Source: Rhodoferax lithotrophicus (GTDB lineage Bacteria > Pseudomonadota > Gammaproteobacteria > Burkholderiales > Burkholderiaceae_C). Taken from it: a stretch of 64,000 nt of DNA. The notes beneath the pieces are model-generated. The model worked only from the letters and a program-made list of their open reading frames with translations, made no database searches and was not told the origin of the DNA. Both the position numbers and the translations under genes were made by a program. Positions 27,297 through 35,913 of this stretch are shown here, one piece after another (positions within the stretch are counted from its first letter, which is position 1; the number at the start of each line of letters is the position of its first letter). The stretch lies in NCBI RefSeq assembly GCF_019973615.1, contig NZ_AP024238.1, forward strand, positions 372,001 through 436,000. The letters are read 5' to 3'.

Positions 27297-27406
27297 CCTG
27301 CACTCCTTAAAAATCTAGACCTCTATCATGCCTGAATGTGGGCACTTGCAGTCATCGAGAATGGTTTCGCTGGAGACGTTTGTAATTTCTACATCAAGAT
27401 GGCTGT

Positions 27407-28522
27407 TTATTGCCGATCAATCAAATCATCCAGGCTTTTCGGTTTTTTTTGATACAGGTAATACCCAAGAAGTTGCTCTTTGTCGTATCCCAAAACAAAA
27501 AATGTGATGCCACCGAGTTTTTCAGCTTTTACAAAATCGATTTTTCGACTCAGTGACCACCAATCTTCAAACCAGCCCTGTACATGTTGACCTTGTTGGT
27601 TTTGGAATTGATAGTATGACGACCCGCTGGATGGGTCTTGAGTTGCACCAAATTGCTTCACTCGCTGGGTGATGCTGATTTGAACATCTGGCAAGAGTTC
27701 TTTGTCCACTTCGGAGAAAGTGGTGGTAACCCCCATTTTCTGAGTGGGGCTGCGGGGTTTGTTGTCCAGCACCATCCATTCGTAGCCATACAACGGAAAA
27801 GTCAGGATAAGCCGATTCCTGGGCACACCGAGTGCGAATGCATCTGCAGCTGCTTTTTCCCAAGTGAGTTCGTCTGATCCGGTCAGTGGTGCCACAGGCC
27901 CTGCATGTTTGCTGCTGCGGTAATGCGAGTCATAACTTTGCGAGACCACCCAATCCATCAAACTCAAGGAGGGGGCATCGTAGAGTGCACTTTCGGTTTG
28001 TACAGGAAGAAAAACAGACAAACCTCGTGCGGGCGAAAGTCCATGAAGTTGTTGTGAAAGCTGAGTCAAAAATAGCCTGTAGTTGGTGATGGCCTTGCTG
28101 GAGGCACCCCCATAAATTTCAAAATCCAAATGTAAGCCATTCACATATGGGTTTGCCGCCAACTCAAGGCACTCCGCCAATAGCTTGTTGGGCGCTTGAT
28201 CTGACGAAAAAAGCTGATTGAAGGTTTCTGCATCAAACAATGTCAGGGTCAAATCCAGGGGAGTTTTTTGCCGTTGGGTGGCTTGCTGGAGCTCAACCCA
28301 TTGTTCGGGCCAGCCATGGCGTTCGGCAATGGCACCGGACGAATCGACTTTGAGTTCAAAGAAAAAAAGTCGATCCATCTCTTGCAAAGGCAGGTTTTGC
28401 CAACTCTGCGGCATCCACCAAGCCAGATAACCCATGGCCTTAAGGGGTTGCCCCATGACAGTTGATTGACTCAAAATCATCAGGCAAAAAATCAGGCAGG
28501 CACGGTAAAAACGAGTGGTCAT
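27407..28522 (-). CDS. glycoside hydrolase family 18-like exported protein
   Basis: This 371-aa protein has a signal peptide ending near QSTVMG. It reads as a GH18 TIM barrel: strand MGYLAWW at the start, the catalytic strand NGLHLDFE near 129-135, then MDWVVSQSYDSHY and the YGYEWMV segment. The family DxxDxDxE pattern is altered: histidine 131 replaces the first aspartate, while D133 and the general acid E135 remain. GH18 enzymes cleave beta-1,4-GlcNAc polymers, though some only bind. It is the last gene of the bcs-like operon, in the place where a cellulase (BcsZ, GH8) would be expected. Its start overlaps the previous stop by four bases. Confidence 0.75.
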   Translation of the reverse strand: MTTRFYRACLIFCLMILSQSTVMGQPLKAMGYLAWWMPQSWQNLPLQEMDRLFFFELKVDSSGAIAERHGWPEQWVELQQATQRQKTPLDLTLTLFDAETFNQLFSSDQAPNKLLAECLELAANPYVNGLHLDFEIYGGASSKAITNYRLFLTQLSQQLHGLSPARGLSVFLPVQTESALYDAPSLSLMDWVVSQSYDSHYRSSKHAGPVAPLTGSDELTWEKAAADAFALGVPRNRLILTFPLYGYEWMVLDNKPRSPTQKMGVTTTFSEVDKELLPDVQISITQRVKQFGATQDPSSGSSYYQFQNQQGQHVQGWFEDWWSLSRKIDFVKAEKLGGITFFVLGYDKEQLLGYYLYQKKPKSLDDLIDRQ

Positions 28523-29205
28523 GCTTCTGTGCTGCTCAGAAGCCATTCGGCTACATATTGAATGTCAAGACTGGCTTTGCATCCGGGCTCATATTGCAGT
28601 ACCGGCCGCTCAAATGCCAGGGCTTGCGAGACTCTGGCATCACGGTGTATGGAAGCTGGAACCAGTTTGTCCGCATAATTGGCGTACAACGCAGACCTGA
28701 CCTGATGACCTAATTTGCTGTTGATTGGCATCTGATTGATGAGTAAGTTCATGCCCGCAAAATCGCTACGGTCAGAAGTGTATTGATCAATCAAGGATGA
28801 GATTTTGTCAATGGTGGCAAATGATGCCGCATCAGCAAGCAAGACCACCATGGCCCTGTTGGCGGCTTCGAGCGCTTGCCGTAAATAAACCGAAGGACCA
28901 GGTGGCGTGTCCAGCACCACATGTTGGGATTCAAATTCTTCCAGCTCCAGCTCACTGACGCGGCCAAAAGGTATAAAACTGACACCGAAGGGGCTGTCAA
29001 AGATGGAGGTAGGCTTGATGCCTTCGCGTGCCAGACCTGCAATCTCATCAGGATTCATGCCCAAATGAAAACGCTGCGCATTTTGAGGATCCAGATCAAT
29101 CAACAAAACCCGCTTTTGTCGTTGTGACAAAGCGACTGCAATGTTGGCCGCCATGGTGGTTTTTCCAACGCCACCTTTGCCTGAAATGAAAGCAATAACG
29201 TGCAT
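28519..29205 (-). CDS. second BcsQ-like MinD/ParA-type ATPase
   Basis: This 228-aa P-loop ATPase has a deviant Walker A GKGGVGKTT at residues 8-16, DLDPQNA (switch I) and LDTPPGPSVYL (switch II). The PPGPSVYLRQ motif and the LADAASFAT segment match the BcsQ/YhjQ group, which places cellulose synthesis at a cell pole. It is a paralogue of the BcsQ at 33639-34403 in the same operon. It overlaps the GH18 gene by four bases and follows bcsB after 13 bases. Confidence 0.88.
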   Translation of the reverse strand: MHVIAFISGKGGVGKTTMAANIAVALSQRQKRVLLIDLDPQNAQRFHLGMNPDEIAGLAREGIKPTSIFDSPFGVSFIPFGRVSELELEEFESQHVVLDTPPGPSVYLRQALEAANRAMVVLLADAASFATIDKISSLIDQYTSDRSDFAGMNLLINQMPINSKLGHQVRSALYANYADKLVPASIHRDARVSQALAFERPVLQYEPGCKASLDIQYVAEWLLSSTEA

Positions 29206-29218
29206 GATAGATCGCAAC

Positions 29219-31540
29219 TTAAAGTTTTACTTTGGCTGTCCGATGGAACAACTTGCGTAATGGACGATAGGCTGCTATGGCCAGTAATACGCAAACAAGA
29301 GCTACAAGCAGCCCTACCCACAGTGGGTGATCTGCAAATAACCATTGCAATTTGTTCATGAATGGCAAGGCACCAATGTAGTAAGTCGCACTCACTTTGG
29401 TATGGCTAATGTCTTTCTCATTAAATACCACGAGATCGCCCTTGATGGTATTAACGCGCTCTGTGTTGGTCAGTACGTCTGTGATTTTTTGCAAATCGGT
29501 TGGCCGGTCTGCATGAACCAACACCACACTGCGCTCGGCCTTCATGGGTGATTCAAAAGCCATCAATGTGGTGAGGTCGCCACTGTTGGATAGGTTTAGA
29601 TCACCTTTGGGTAAAGGAGTAAATTGGTTGTCTTGCTGCTCCCAGCGGTATGTTGGCTTCCAGGTGACATCTGGTTCACGTACATGTCTTTCACCATTGA
29701 TTTGCACCAAAGGCAATTTATCCGCCCATTTGCCGAGGAGGGGTTGACTGTTGGCGCTGCCGATCACCAGTACATCACGGTCGGCCATTTTGTCAATATC
29801 TGCCGCAGTTGTCAGTGCATGGCGCAACACAGGGTAGCCGGTTGCTTCTCCCATCCGCCCCATTAAGGTGAGGTAAATACCGAGTTCCTGGCTATTGGGC
29901 CGGTCCGGCATGACCACAGCTGTTTCTGATAAATCAGCCAATCGAGTAAAGGGGAAGCCGATATTGGAAAAATACGCCAGATTGGGCATGGCCACATAGT
30001 GTGGAAAAGCGCTGAAATCCATAGTTGATTCGGGATCAATTGCGCCCACCAGATTGTCTGGCGGCATATTTTGGCATTCGCCGTGTTTCAAAATATCAAA
30101 GAAATAACCCAGTTGCAGCTGATCACGCCCGCCTACGGCATAGGGAGGAATAAATAAAAGATCTGATCGTTTGGAGACGTTGTCACTTCCGGCAAGGTTG
30201 AGCCGATTGATTTCATCCGGGTTTTTGTAGGCGTAATTCAGCGGAAGAGCGTGAATGAAGTCATTGTTCAAGCTGACATTCAGGCTTGATGCTTTATGTT
30301 CAGGCAAACGGGTGTACCGATATTTCAAATTCAGCGGTACCCCCGGTGTTCTCCATGTGAAAACGTCAGGCGACACACGGTAATTCACGCGGATCGTTTC
30401 TGGATACCAGCCCTGTGCGCGGAGCTCTTCTGGACGGGCAATTTCACCAAAACGCACTGGCCGATCAGTGGGTACCCATGCGGGTGCATCGTAAGGTTTG
30501 CGAGGTGTGGCTTCAGTTTCTTTGGTGATCGCCAATGATGATCCTGACAGTGTGTTGCTGATCAAGGCGAGTGCTCGTGCAGAACGCAGAATTTCCTCAT
30601 CATTGCTGCCAGTTACCAGCAATAACTTGGCCAATGGATTGGTCGGGTGGTTGATGACGCTGAGGGTCGGGCCTGGCGGGCTTTCAACCCCTAGAATTTT
30701 TTCAGTTCCTTGGGCAAAAACGACTGCATTGCCATCAGGCAAGGTGTTTAAAGATACCGGGAATTGCGCGCCTCGATTTCCAGCCTGGATGCCAAACCAT
30801 GAGGCCACAATACCTGCTGCTTTGACGGTTCCCGCCGAAGGGGTGCTGGCAAAGACAAAGGGTAACTTCAAGGTGGCATCATCATGTTTGTCGAAAAATG
30901 GTGCAGGAAGATACTTCAGGTCGTTGACCATTGATTTGGGGGCCAGTGTCAGTTCAAGCCGACCCAGATCACTCAAGGTGAGCCACAGAGAAGAATGAAA
31001 CGGGTCTTCACACTGGCGGGTGTAATGCCCAATCAGATTGAAACGCAGAAAATTGATGTCGGTCATCTGCCGAGGGTCGAGATCAATGTCGCGTGAATTA
31101 CCCAAGTTCTTTCCTTGTGGTAGCCCTTCCACGGAAACAACGCGTTCATTGAGCAGTATTCTCAAGTGGCTCAGTTCTGGAATCAAAGCAGGGGAGTAGT
31201 CGTAGAACAATTTCAACTTGGCTCCCACCACCATTTCATCCGACCTGACAGAGAAGCTCAGTGTTCTTGACCCTTCTGTCCCTTTCAGGTTGACTGACGA
31301 CCAAGCCCCCAATTGTTTGAAGCTCAAGGAAACAACTCTTTGTTTTGGCATTGCAGCTGGCGTGGTGTCTATCACTTCTTCCACAACAGCTTTGGTTTTG
31401 GTCGTTTTGGTTTTGGTCTTGGCCAGTACCTGCGAGCTGAAAATTGAGCAAGAAACAGCCAGAGCGAGTACTGTCAAACCAAGAGATAGTCGACGGACAG
31501 TAAAAAATTCAAATGGTGGGTTCATGTTTTTTGCTTTCAT
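29219..31540 (-). CDS. bcsB: cellulose synthase subunit BcsB-like protein
   Basis: This 773-aa periplasmic protein is anchored by an N-terminal signal segment (about 14-36) and one C-terminal membrane helix (about 735-757). BcsB guides the nascent polysaccharide across the periplasm and its tail packs against BcsA. The family patterns are recognisable: a first carbohydrate-binding-like domain with VRSDEMVVGAKLKLFYDYSP, LSHLRILLNERVV, and the DINFLRFNLIGHYTRQCED block, plus WVPTDRPVRFGE in the second repeat. The ATG at 31540 overlaps the bcsA stop as ATGA. Confidence 0.9.
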   Translation of the reverse strand: MKAKNMNPPFEFFTVRRLSLGLTVLALAVSCSIFSSQVLAKTKTKTTKTKAVVEEVIDTTPAAMPKQRVVSLSFKQLGAWSSVNLKGTEGSRTLSFSVRSDEMVVGAKLKLFYDYSPALIPELSHLRILLNERVVSVEGLPQGKNLGNSRDIDLDPRQMTDINFLRFNLIGHYTRQCEDPFHSSLWLTLSDLGRLELTLAPKSMVNDLKYLPAPFFDKHDDATLKLPFVFASTPSAGTVKAAGIVASWFGIQAGNRGAQFPVSLNTLPDGNAVVFAQGTEKILGVESPPGPTLSVINHPTNPLAKLLLVTGSNDEEILRSARALALISNTLSGSSLAITKETEATPRKPYDAPAWVPTDRPVRFGEIARPEELRAQGWYPETIRVNYRVSPDVFTWRTPGVPLNLKYRYTRLPEHKASSLNVSLNNDFIHALPLNYAYKNPDEINRLNLAGSDNVSKRSDLLFIPPYAVGGRDQLQLGYFFDILKHGECQNMPPDNLVGAIDPESTMDFSAFPHYVAMPNLAYFSNIGFPFTRLADLSETAVVMPDRPNSQELGIYLTLMGRMGEATGYPVLRHALTTAADIDKMADRDVLVIGSANSQPLLGKWADKLPLVQINGERHVREPDVTWKPTYRWEQQDNQFTPLPKGDLNLSNSGDLTTLMAFESPMKAERSVVLVHADRPTDLQKITDVLTNTERVNTIKGDLVVFNEKDISHTKVSATYYIGALPFMNKLQWLFADHPLWVGLLVALVCVLLAIAAYRPLRKLFHRTAKVKL

Positions 31541-33642
31541 TTCATTCGGCTGCTGTCTGCAGCTTTTGCTGCTGGTTTTCGAGAGAATCGATGCACCCAT
31601 TCGGTCAATAAACGCACAGGCCAAGCGAATGCTTGAATGAGCCATTGCGGGATGATTTTGTCGACATGTTGACCTGGCAACCAGTTGGGCCAGTTGGGAC
31701 CACGAGCGAACAGGGCTTCACTGAACCGGGTGTATAGCCTCCGCCACGCGGGATCCACTTCGACAGTCAGAGATGATGCTTCAGTTTTAACGACCACGGC
31801 ATCCAGAGCGAACTCCTCCATGGCGTAAAAAATAGACAGCTTGAGTCGCTGTCCACACTTCACACTCAGTGTTGCCGAGATGTCCAGGTCAAGTTGGAGG
31901 GCCGGAAAGTTTCTTGTCTGACAAGTGATCGTGCGGTTGTTGGGTAATCGGATCATCCCCGACATCACCCCTAATCGCACCTTTTGTTGTGCCACCTCGG
32001 TAGCCTCTTTGAATACGGCAAATTTTCCGACCAAAAGCAACACCACAATAAATGACCATACCAAGTAAAAGCTCACAGTAGATAGCTGAGCCCGGTCTAT
32101 TTGTTGCAGCTCAACAAAACCTGCGGCAATTGCTCCCGTATGAAGCCAGAGCATCAGCCAGTTGGATTTGCTTAGGCGAAACGCGTTGATATCACTGGAC
32201 GCGGTGGGTTGGACTCGTGACGATTTCCACGTACGCAGCAAGGTCCAAAGGGCAGTAAAAAAGGTCAGAATCAGCAAGTAAGTGGCGAGTATTCCTTCAC
32301 GTAGCTCTAACCAGGTTGGCCATCGACGGTTTGAATTTGTCCGACCAAACACCAGATACATCTGCGCCAGATGCGGTAAGGCGTAGGCACTCCATAGCTC
32401 AGGAGATGCACGCATAGGTAGCTGATTCGCCAACAAGTAGAGCAAGGGCAGTGTGAGTAGCCCGTATCGCAATAGGGGTTGGTAAAAACCCAAGACATGG
32501 CAGGTATGGGCAACCCAGATCTTCATGCTGAAGGCTTGATATGCAAAGGGTTCGATAATTCGATAAAACGTATCTGCTTCTTGAAGCAGATAGGCGTGAC
32601 CAAATCCAATAGCTTGCAGTTTTTTTGCAATATGACTTTGAGCTGATAGAGCATCAAGCGGTACACCACCTGCTTTTAAAAAATGTGAGACGCGAGTGAT
32701 CATGACTTCGGCTGAGGGCGGATGCCCTGCAAGTTGATCAAGCAGTCGAGGCGCAGGCTCAGGTAATAGAAAATGGTTGGGCGTTGCAACCAAACCCAAA
32801 CGGGCATCTTCAACAAACCAGCCGGAAATTTCTTTTAAAAAGTTGGGTTCGGGTGTTTGCCCTGCACTCAAAATGACGGCTAATTCGGAGTCTGCGTTGG
32901 TCATCTCCCGATTAAGTTGCTGGGCAATTCCTTGGTCAGCAACGAACGGAGATGGTAGATAACCAACATTCATGGAGAACAAGGTTGACTGCAGATGGCT
33001 TCGCTCTTCGTTGTCTATGATAGCCAGGCTCAATTTGGCAGGCGGCCAGTCTGTGAGTTGCAGGGCAGACAAACTGCGCATGACATCATCCTCAGAGTGT
33101 CCGGTGGCACAGATGAATATGGTGACCTTGGGCCATTGCGCTTGGTTTTCCGGTAGTGCATAGGTGATTTGCTTGATTGGCCATAGGCCGTTCAACAAGA
33201 TCATCCAAAAAAGTAAAACCCCGTATACCTCAATGCACCATACGATCAAAGCAATGAAAAAATCTAGTTCAAATGCAGGTCCCAAGCTACTATCAAAGCG
33301 CCAATAAAGATAGCGAGCCGTGGTAACCATGGCGAAGCCCAACAAGATCAAGGTGGAGATAGTGCCCCGATAGAGTCTGACAAAAAGAGAGATGATCAAT
33401 ATAAAGGCGGATAGCCAGTACTGATTGGTCAGAGAAAATTTAACCCCAACCAAGACAAAGGCCAGAACGGCAAACAATACGCCAGAGAACAAACCCAAAC
33501 CGGGGAGTGAGCCCAGAATGGAGTTGCTGGCACGATCTCCCCAGGCGCACAGGCCGTCATTTCGATACGGCTGTTTCCAGGATTCAGGAAATTCCTTACC
33601 CCAGCGTTCACGCCAAAGTGAGAGTAGCCGCAGTGGTGTCAT
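31537..33642 (-). CDS. BcsA-like protein lacking catalytic and PilZ motifs (pseudo-glycosyltransferase)
   Basis: This 701-aa multi-pass membrane protein has the BcsA layout: N-terminal membrane helices, a cytosolic GT2-like domain (about 170-370), more helices, and a C-terminal PilZ-like domain (about 553-650). Alignment by eye to known BcsA shows each catalytic site replaced. The CDDGG site reads IIDNEE (near 209-212). The DADH metal site reads SAGQ (259-262), although the flanking FVED and TPNHF are kept. The TED base reads SAQ (333-335). The QxxRW site reads EPFAYQ (364-369). The PilZ RxxxR and DxSxxG motifs are also lost. Frame and operon structure are intact, so it is conserved as a protein rather than decayed. 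It probably cannot polymerise UDP-glucose. Confidence 0.85.
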   Translation of the reverse strand: MTPLRLLSLWRERWGKEFPESWKQPYRNDGLCAWGDRASNSILGSLPGLGLFSGVLFAVLAFVLVGVKFSLTNQYWLSAFILIISLFVRLYRGTISTLILLGFAMVTTARYLYWRFDSSLGPAFELDFFIALIVWCIEVYGVLLFWMILLNGLWPIKQITYALPENQAQWPKVTIFICATGHSEDDVMRSLSALQLTDWPPAKLSLAIIDNEERSHLQSTLFSMNVGYLPSPFVADQGIAQQLNREMTNADSELAVILSAGQTPEPNFLKEISGWFVEDARLGLVATPNHFLLPEPAPRLLDQLAGHPPSAEVMITRVSHFLKAGGVPLDALSAQSHIAKKLQAIGFGHAYLLQEADTFYRIIEPFAYQAFSMKIWVAHTCHVLGFYQPLLRYGLLTLPLLYLLANQLPMRASPELWSAYALPHLAQMYLVFGRTNSNRRWPTWLELREGILATYLLILTFFTALWTLLRTWKSSRVQPTASSDINAFRLSKSNWLMLWLHTGAIAAGFVELQQIDRAQLSTVSFYLVWSFIVVLLLVGKFAVFKEATEVAQQKVRLGVMSGMIRLPNNRTITCQTRNFPALQLDLDISATLSVKCGQRLKLSIFYAMEEFALDAVVVKTEASSLTVEVDPAWRRLYTRFSEALFARGPNWPNWLPGQHVDKIIPQWLIQAFAWPVRLLTEWVHRFSRKPAAKAADSSRMK

Positions 33643-34403
33643 TTGTTCAGCGTATTGATAGTCCACATGGCCAAGCGAACAAAATCGTGGCTGGCTTGGC
33701 AGTGTGGTTCATAGCTGAGAACGGGTTGCTGAAAGGCCAATGCCTCAGCGACGGCTTCGTCGTTATGGATGTCAACAGGACAGAGTCTTGGCTTGAGTTG
33801 CCGATGCAAAAAGGCAGCCGTATCACGGTTGAGTGTTTCACTTCGATCAATCTGATTCAGGACGTAATAGACTTTCAATTCAGGGCGTTTGGTGGTGTAG
33901 GTGTCGAGCCAGGTTTCCATCTCTGGAATGGTGGCGTAAGACCCTGCATCTGCCAGTAACACAATCAAAATCAAATCCGCGCACTCACATACTTGCTTGA
34001 GGTAGACAGACGGACCCGGAGGGGAATCAATCACGACGACCACGTTGTCCGACAGTTCCGCAGCTTTAAGCTGCTCGTTCACCCATTGGTCAGATTGGCT
34101 TAAAAGACTCTCAAAGGCCTCTCGATCAGTTTCAGCCACGTTGCCATAGGGCAAACACCGCACATTGAATGAACTTTCCAACATGGCGTTGCGCCAGTTG
34201 CCTTCGTGAAGAGATTGCTCGCATACGCCAGAGTCATCTTGGTCAATCAAACCAAAATGCCAATGAAGTGCATTCTGGGGGTCAAGATCCACCGTGTACA
34301 CACGTCCATCACCCAACTGGCTGCCCAATGCCGTTGCCAGATTGGCGGTGGTAGACGTTTTACCTACGCCGCCCTTCATTGAAATCACGCCAATCACACT
34401 CAT
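33639..34403 (-). CDS. bcsQ: BcsQ-like MinD/ParA-type ATPase
   Basis: This 254-aa ATPase has Walker A MKGGVGKTST at residues 9-18, DLDPQNALHWHFG, and DSPPGPSVYLKQ. The LHWHFG stretch after DLDPQN is characteristic of BcsQ in cellulose operons. It would act in the cytosol on placement or assembly of the synthase. The stop overlaps the bcsA-like start as ATGA, and its own start overlaps the end of the upstream proline-rich gene. Confidence 0.92.
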   Translation of the reverse strand: MSVIGVISMKGGVGKTSTTANLATALGSQLGDGRVYTVDLDPQNALHWHFGLIDQDDSGVCEQSLHEGNWRNAMLESSFNVRCLPYGNVAETDREAFESLLSQSDQWVNEQLKAAELSDNVVVVIDSPPGPSVYLKQVCECADLILIVLLADAGSYATIPEMETWLDTYTTKRPELKVYYVLNQIDRSETLNRDTAAFLHRQLKPRLCPVDIHNDEAVAEALAFQQPVLSYEPHCQASHDFVRLAMWTINTLNK

Positions 34404-35227
34404 TTTTTATTTAACCGATTGAGAAAAGCAGGGGTTTTGACAGTCGATGTGGCTGTTGTATTGGGTGGGTTTTGCAGTTTACTTAGCAGTGATTGGAGTG
34501 ATCCGGTGGTTTTTGACGGAGTGGCTGGTAGGGGCGACTCTGGCGTTTCGTGGGTGATTTCAAGAGGTTGAACTGGGGTTTCGCGTAAAACAGGTTCGCT
34601 TTGAGTTTTTGTCGGTGTGGTTGGTTTTCGAATTCTTTTCGGCTTGACCGGTTTGTCAGGGATCAGGTTGGGGGTTGGAATCGTTTCAGTTTTCGGAGCC
34701 GAGATGGCTTCGTGTGGCGTGACAGGTTTCAACACGCCAGACGGGGGTGATGCCCGTTCAACCGTCAGTGGTTTGGTTTCGTGCCTACCTGTGAATTCAG
34801 GAGCGGGTGGGAAGGCCGGTGCAGTGGGTTTTTCTGGGACTTGTCGAGAAGGTAGCTCAGGCACAAGTTTTGCGCGGGCAAGCGATGGCTGTTCCGCCGT
34901 CTTGAGGTCTTTGGTCGGCTTAGTGGCCGTCGGTTTCTTTTTGCCAGCCATTTTGCTCAAACCTGAGGCCAGTTTGTCGCTCAGGCTTGACGTGGTGGCC
35001 ATTGGGGGGCTTGGCAGGATCGGCTCGGTATTTGAGCTCGTCCAGTTTTGCTTGTCTGCATCAGATAAAACTGGTGTGCTCGCGGGCTTTTTGGGTGCCA
35101 AGACTCTGAACAAAGGCCATTTCTCAGCGGCTTCTTGTGCAGATGTGCTTGCTACTTTGGTGATGACCGATTCGTCCGGATGAAGTGACCTGAAAATGGG
35201 GGCCAACTTGTCTTTGGGTATTGTCAT
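34400..35227 (-). CDS. proline-rich BcsP/BcsR-like cellulose operon protein
   Basis: This 275-aa protein has a short structured N-terminus (about 1-50) containing EAAEKWPLFRVLAP, like the BcsR/BcsP sequence ending in a WPLL motif. A long disordered region follows, rich in proline, threonine and lysine with many PxP repeats. BcsP/BcsO-type proteins of this shape are found between bcsD or bcsR and bcsQ in proteobacterial operons, as here. No enzymatic motif is present. ATG 35227 is chosen over an upstream in-frame codon at 35269 that lies within bcsD. Confidence 0.7.
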   Translation of the reverse strand: MTIPKDKLAPIFRSLHPDESVITKVASTSAQEAAEKWPLFRVLAPKKPASTPVLSDADKQNWTSSNTEPILPSPPMATTSSLSDKLASGLSKMAGKKKPTATKPTKDLKTAEQPSLARAKLVPELPSRQVPEKPTAPAFPPAPEFTGRHETKPLTVERASPPSGVLKPVTPHEAISAPKTETIPTPNLIPDKPVKPKRIRKPTTPTKTQSEPVLRETPVQPLEITHETPESPLPATPSKTTGSLQSLLSKLQNPPNTTATSTVKTPAFLNRLNKK

Positions 35228-35249
35228 GTTTGTGTTTCTCTGGGCAATC

Positions 35250-35723
35250 TCAAGAGTGCTGCTGGCCAAACCGCAGCTGGATCAGCATGTCTGACAACGC
35301 CCCATTCACGGCTTCAACTTTCATGGTGTCACCAGCCCCAAGAACTTCAAAAACAGTTTGATAAAAACCCTCTAGCAAACCCACTGACCACGGCAGTGCT
35401 GCATCACCAAAAGCCTCTGCCAACGGTGACGCATGGTGTTCAATGCCAATGGCATCGTCCAGCTCTTTGAGTGAAGTCCAACCCCAATGTAAGGTGCTCC
35501 AGTGCACATTGATCCGCTCGGCGAGGTCATCCAGGGTTTCTATGGAGACGAACTGAGATTCAATGGAATGCGCCATTTGCTCGCCGATTTTGAAAAAAAG
35601 CGCCTTTAGTGTCTCGGGGTCTTCGGCATCCTGTAGCACCTGGGCCATCGCACGGAGTACGGACAACCATTGTGGTGAAACCTGGTGTTGACGAAAATAG
35701 GTTTGTAAAGTGCTGTTAATCAT
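35250..35723 (-). CDS. bcsD: cellulose synthase subunit D-like protein BcsD
   Basis: This 157-aa protein matches the BcsD size and pattern: a first helix QWLSVLRAMAQVL, then LKALFFKIGEQMA, a WGWTSLKELDDAIGIEHHASPL block, and a LLEGFYQTVFEVLGAG helix. BcsD forms octameric periplasmic or cytosolic rings that help order cellulose export in type I systems. It is the first gene of the seven-gene operon; ATG 35723 is preferred to a TTG at 35735. BcsD is the marker of type I cellulose operons. Confidence 0.82.
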   Translation of the reverse strand: MINSTLQTYFRQHQVSPQWLSVLRAMAQVLQDAEDPETLKALFFKIGEQMAHSIESQFVSIETLDDLAERINVHWSTLHWGWTSLKELDDAIGIEHHASPLAEAFGDAALPWSVGLLEGFYQTVFEVLGAGDTMKVEAVNGALSDMLIQLRFGQQHS

Positions 35724-35913
35724 GGCGGTTATCAATCAGTCAGATGGCCGTATCAGATGGATGCTTCAACTGAATTTAGGAGCAAACTATAGTTGATGTG
35801 CAAAGGCTTTGGGCCAGTCCAAGCCAAGCATTAGTGAACAAATTGACGGATTTTGCCAACTCTTTGGCTAATGAAGGAGGTAAATCTCCGTGGCGGTTGA
35901 TTATTATCTTTAA

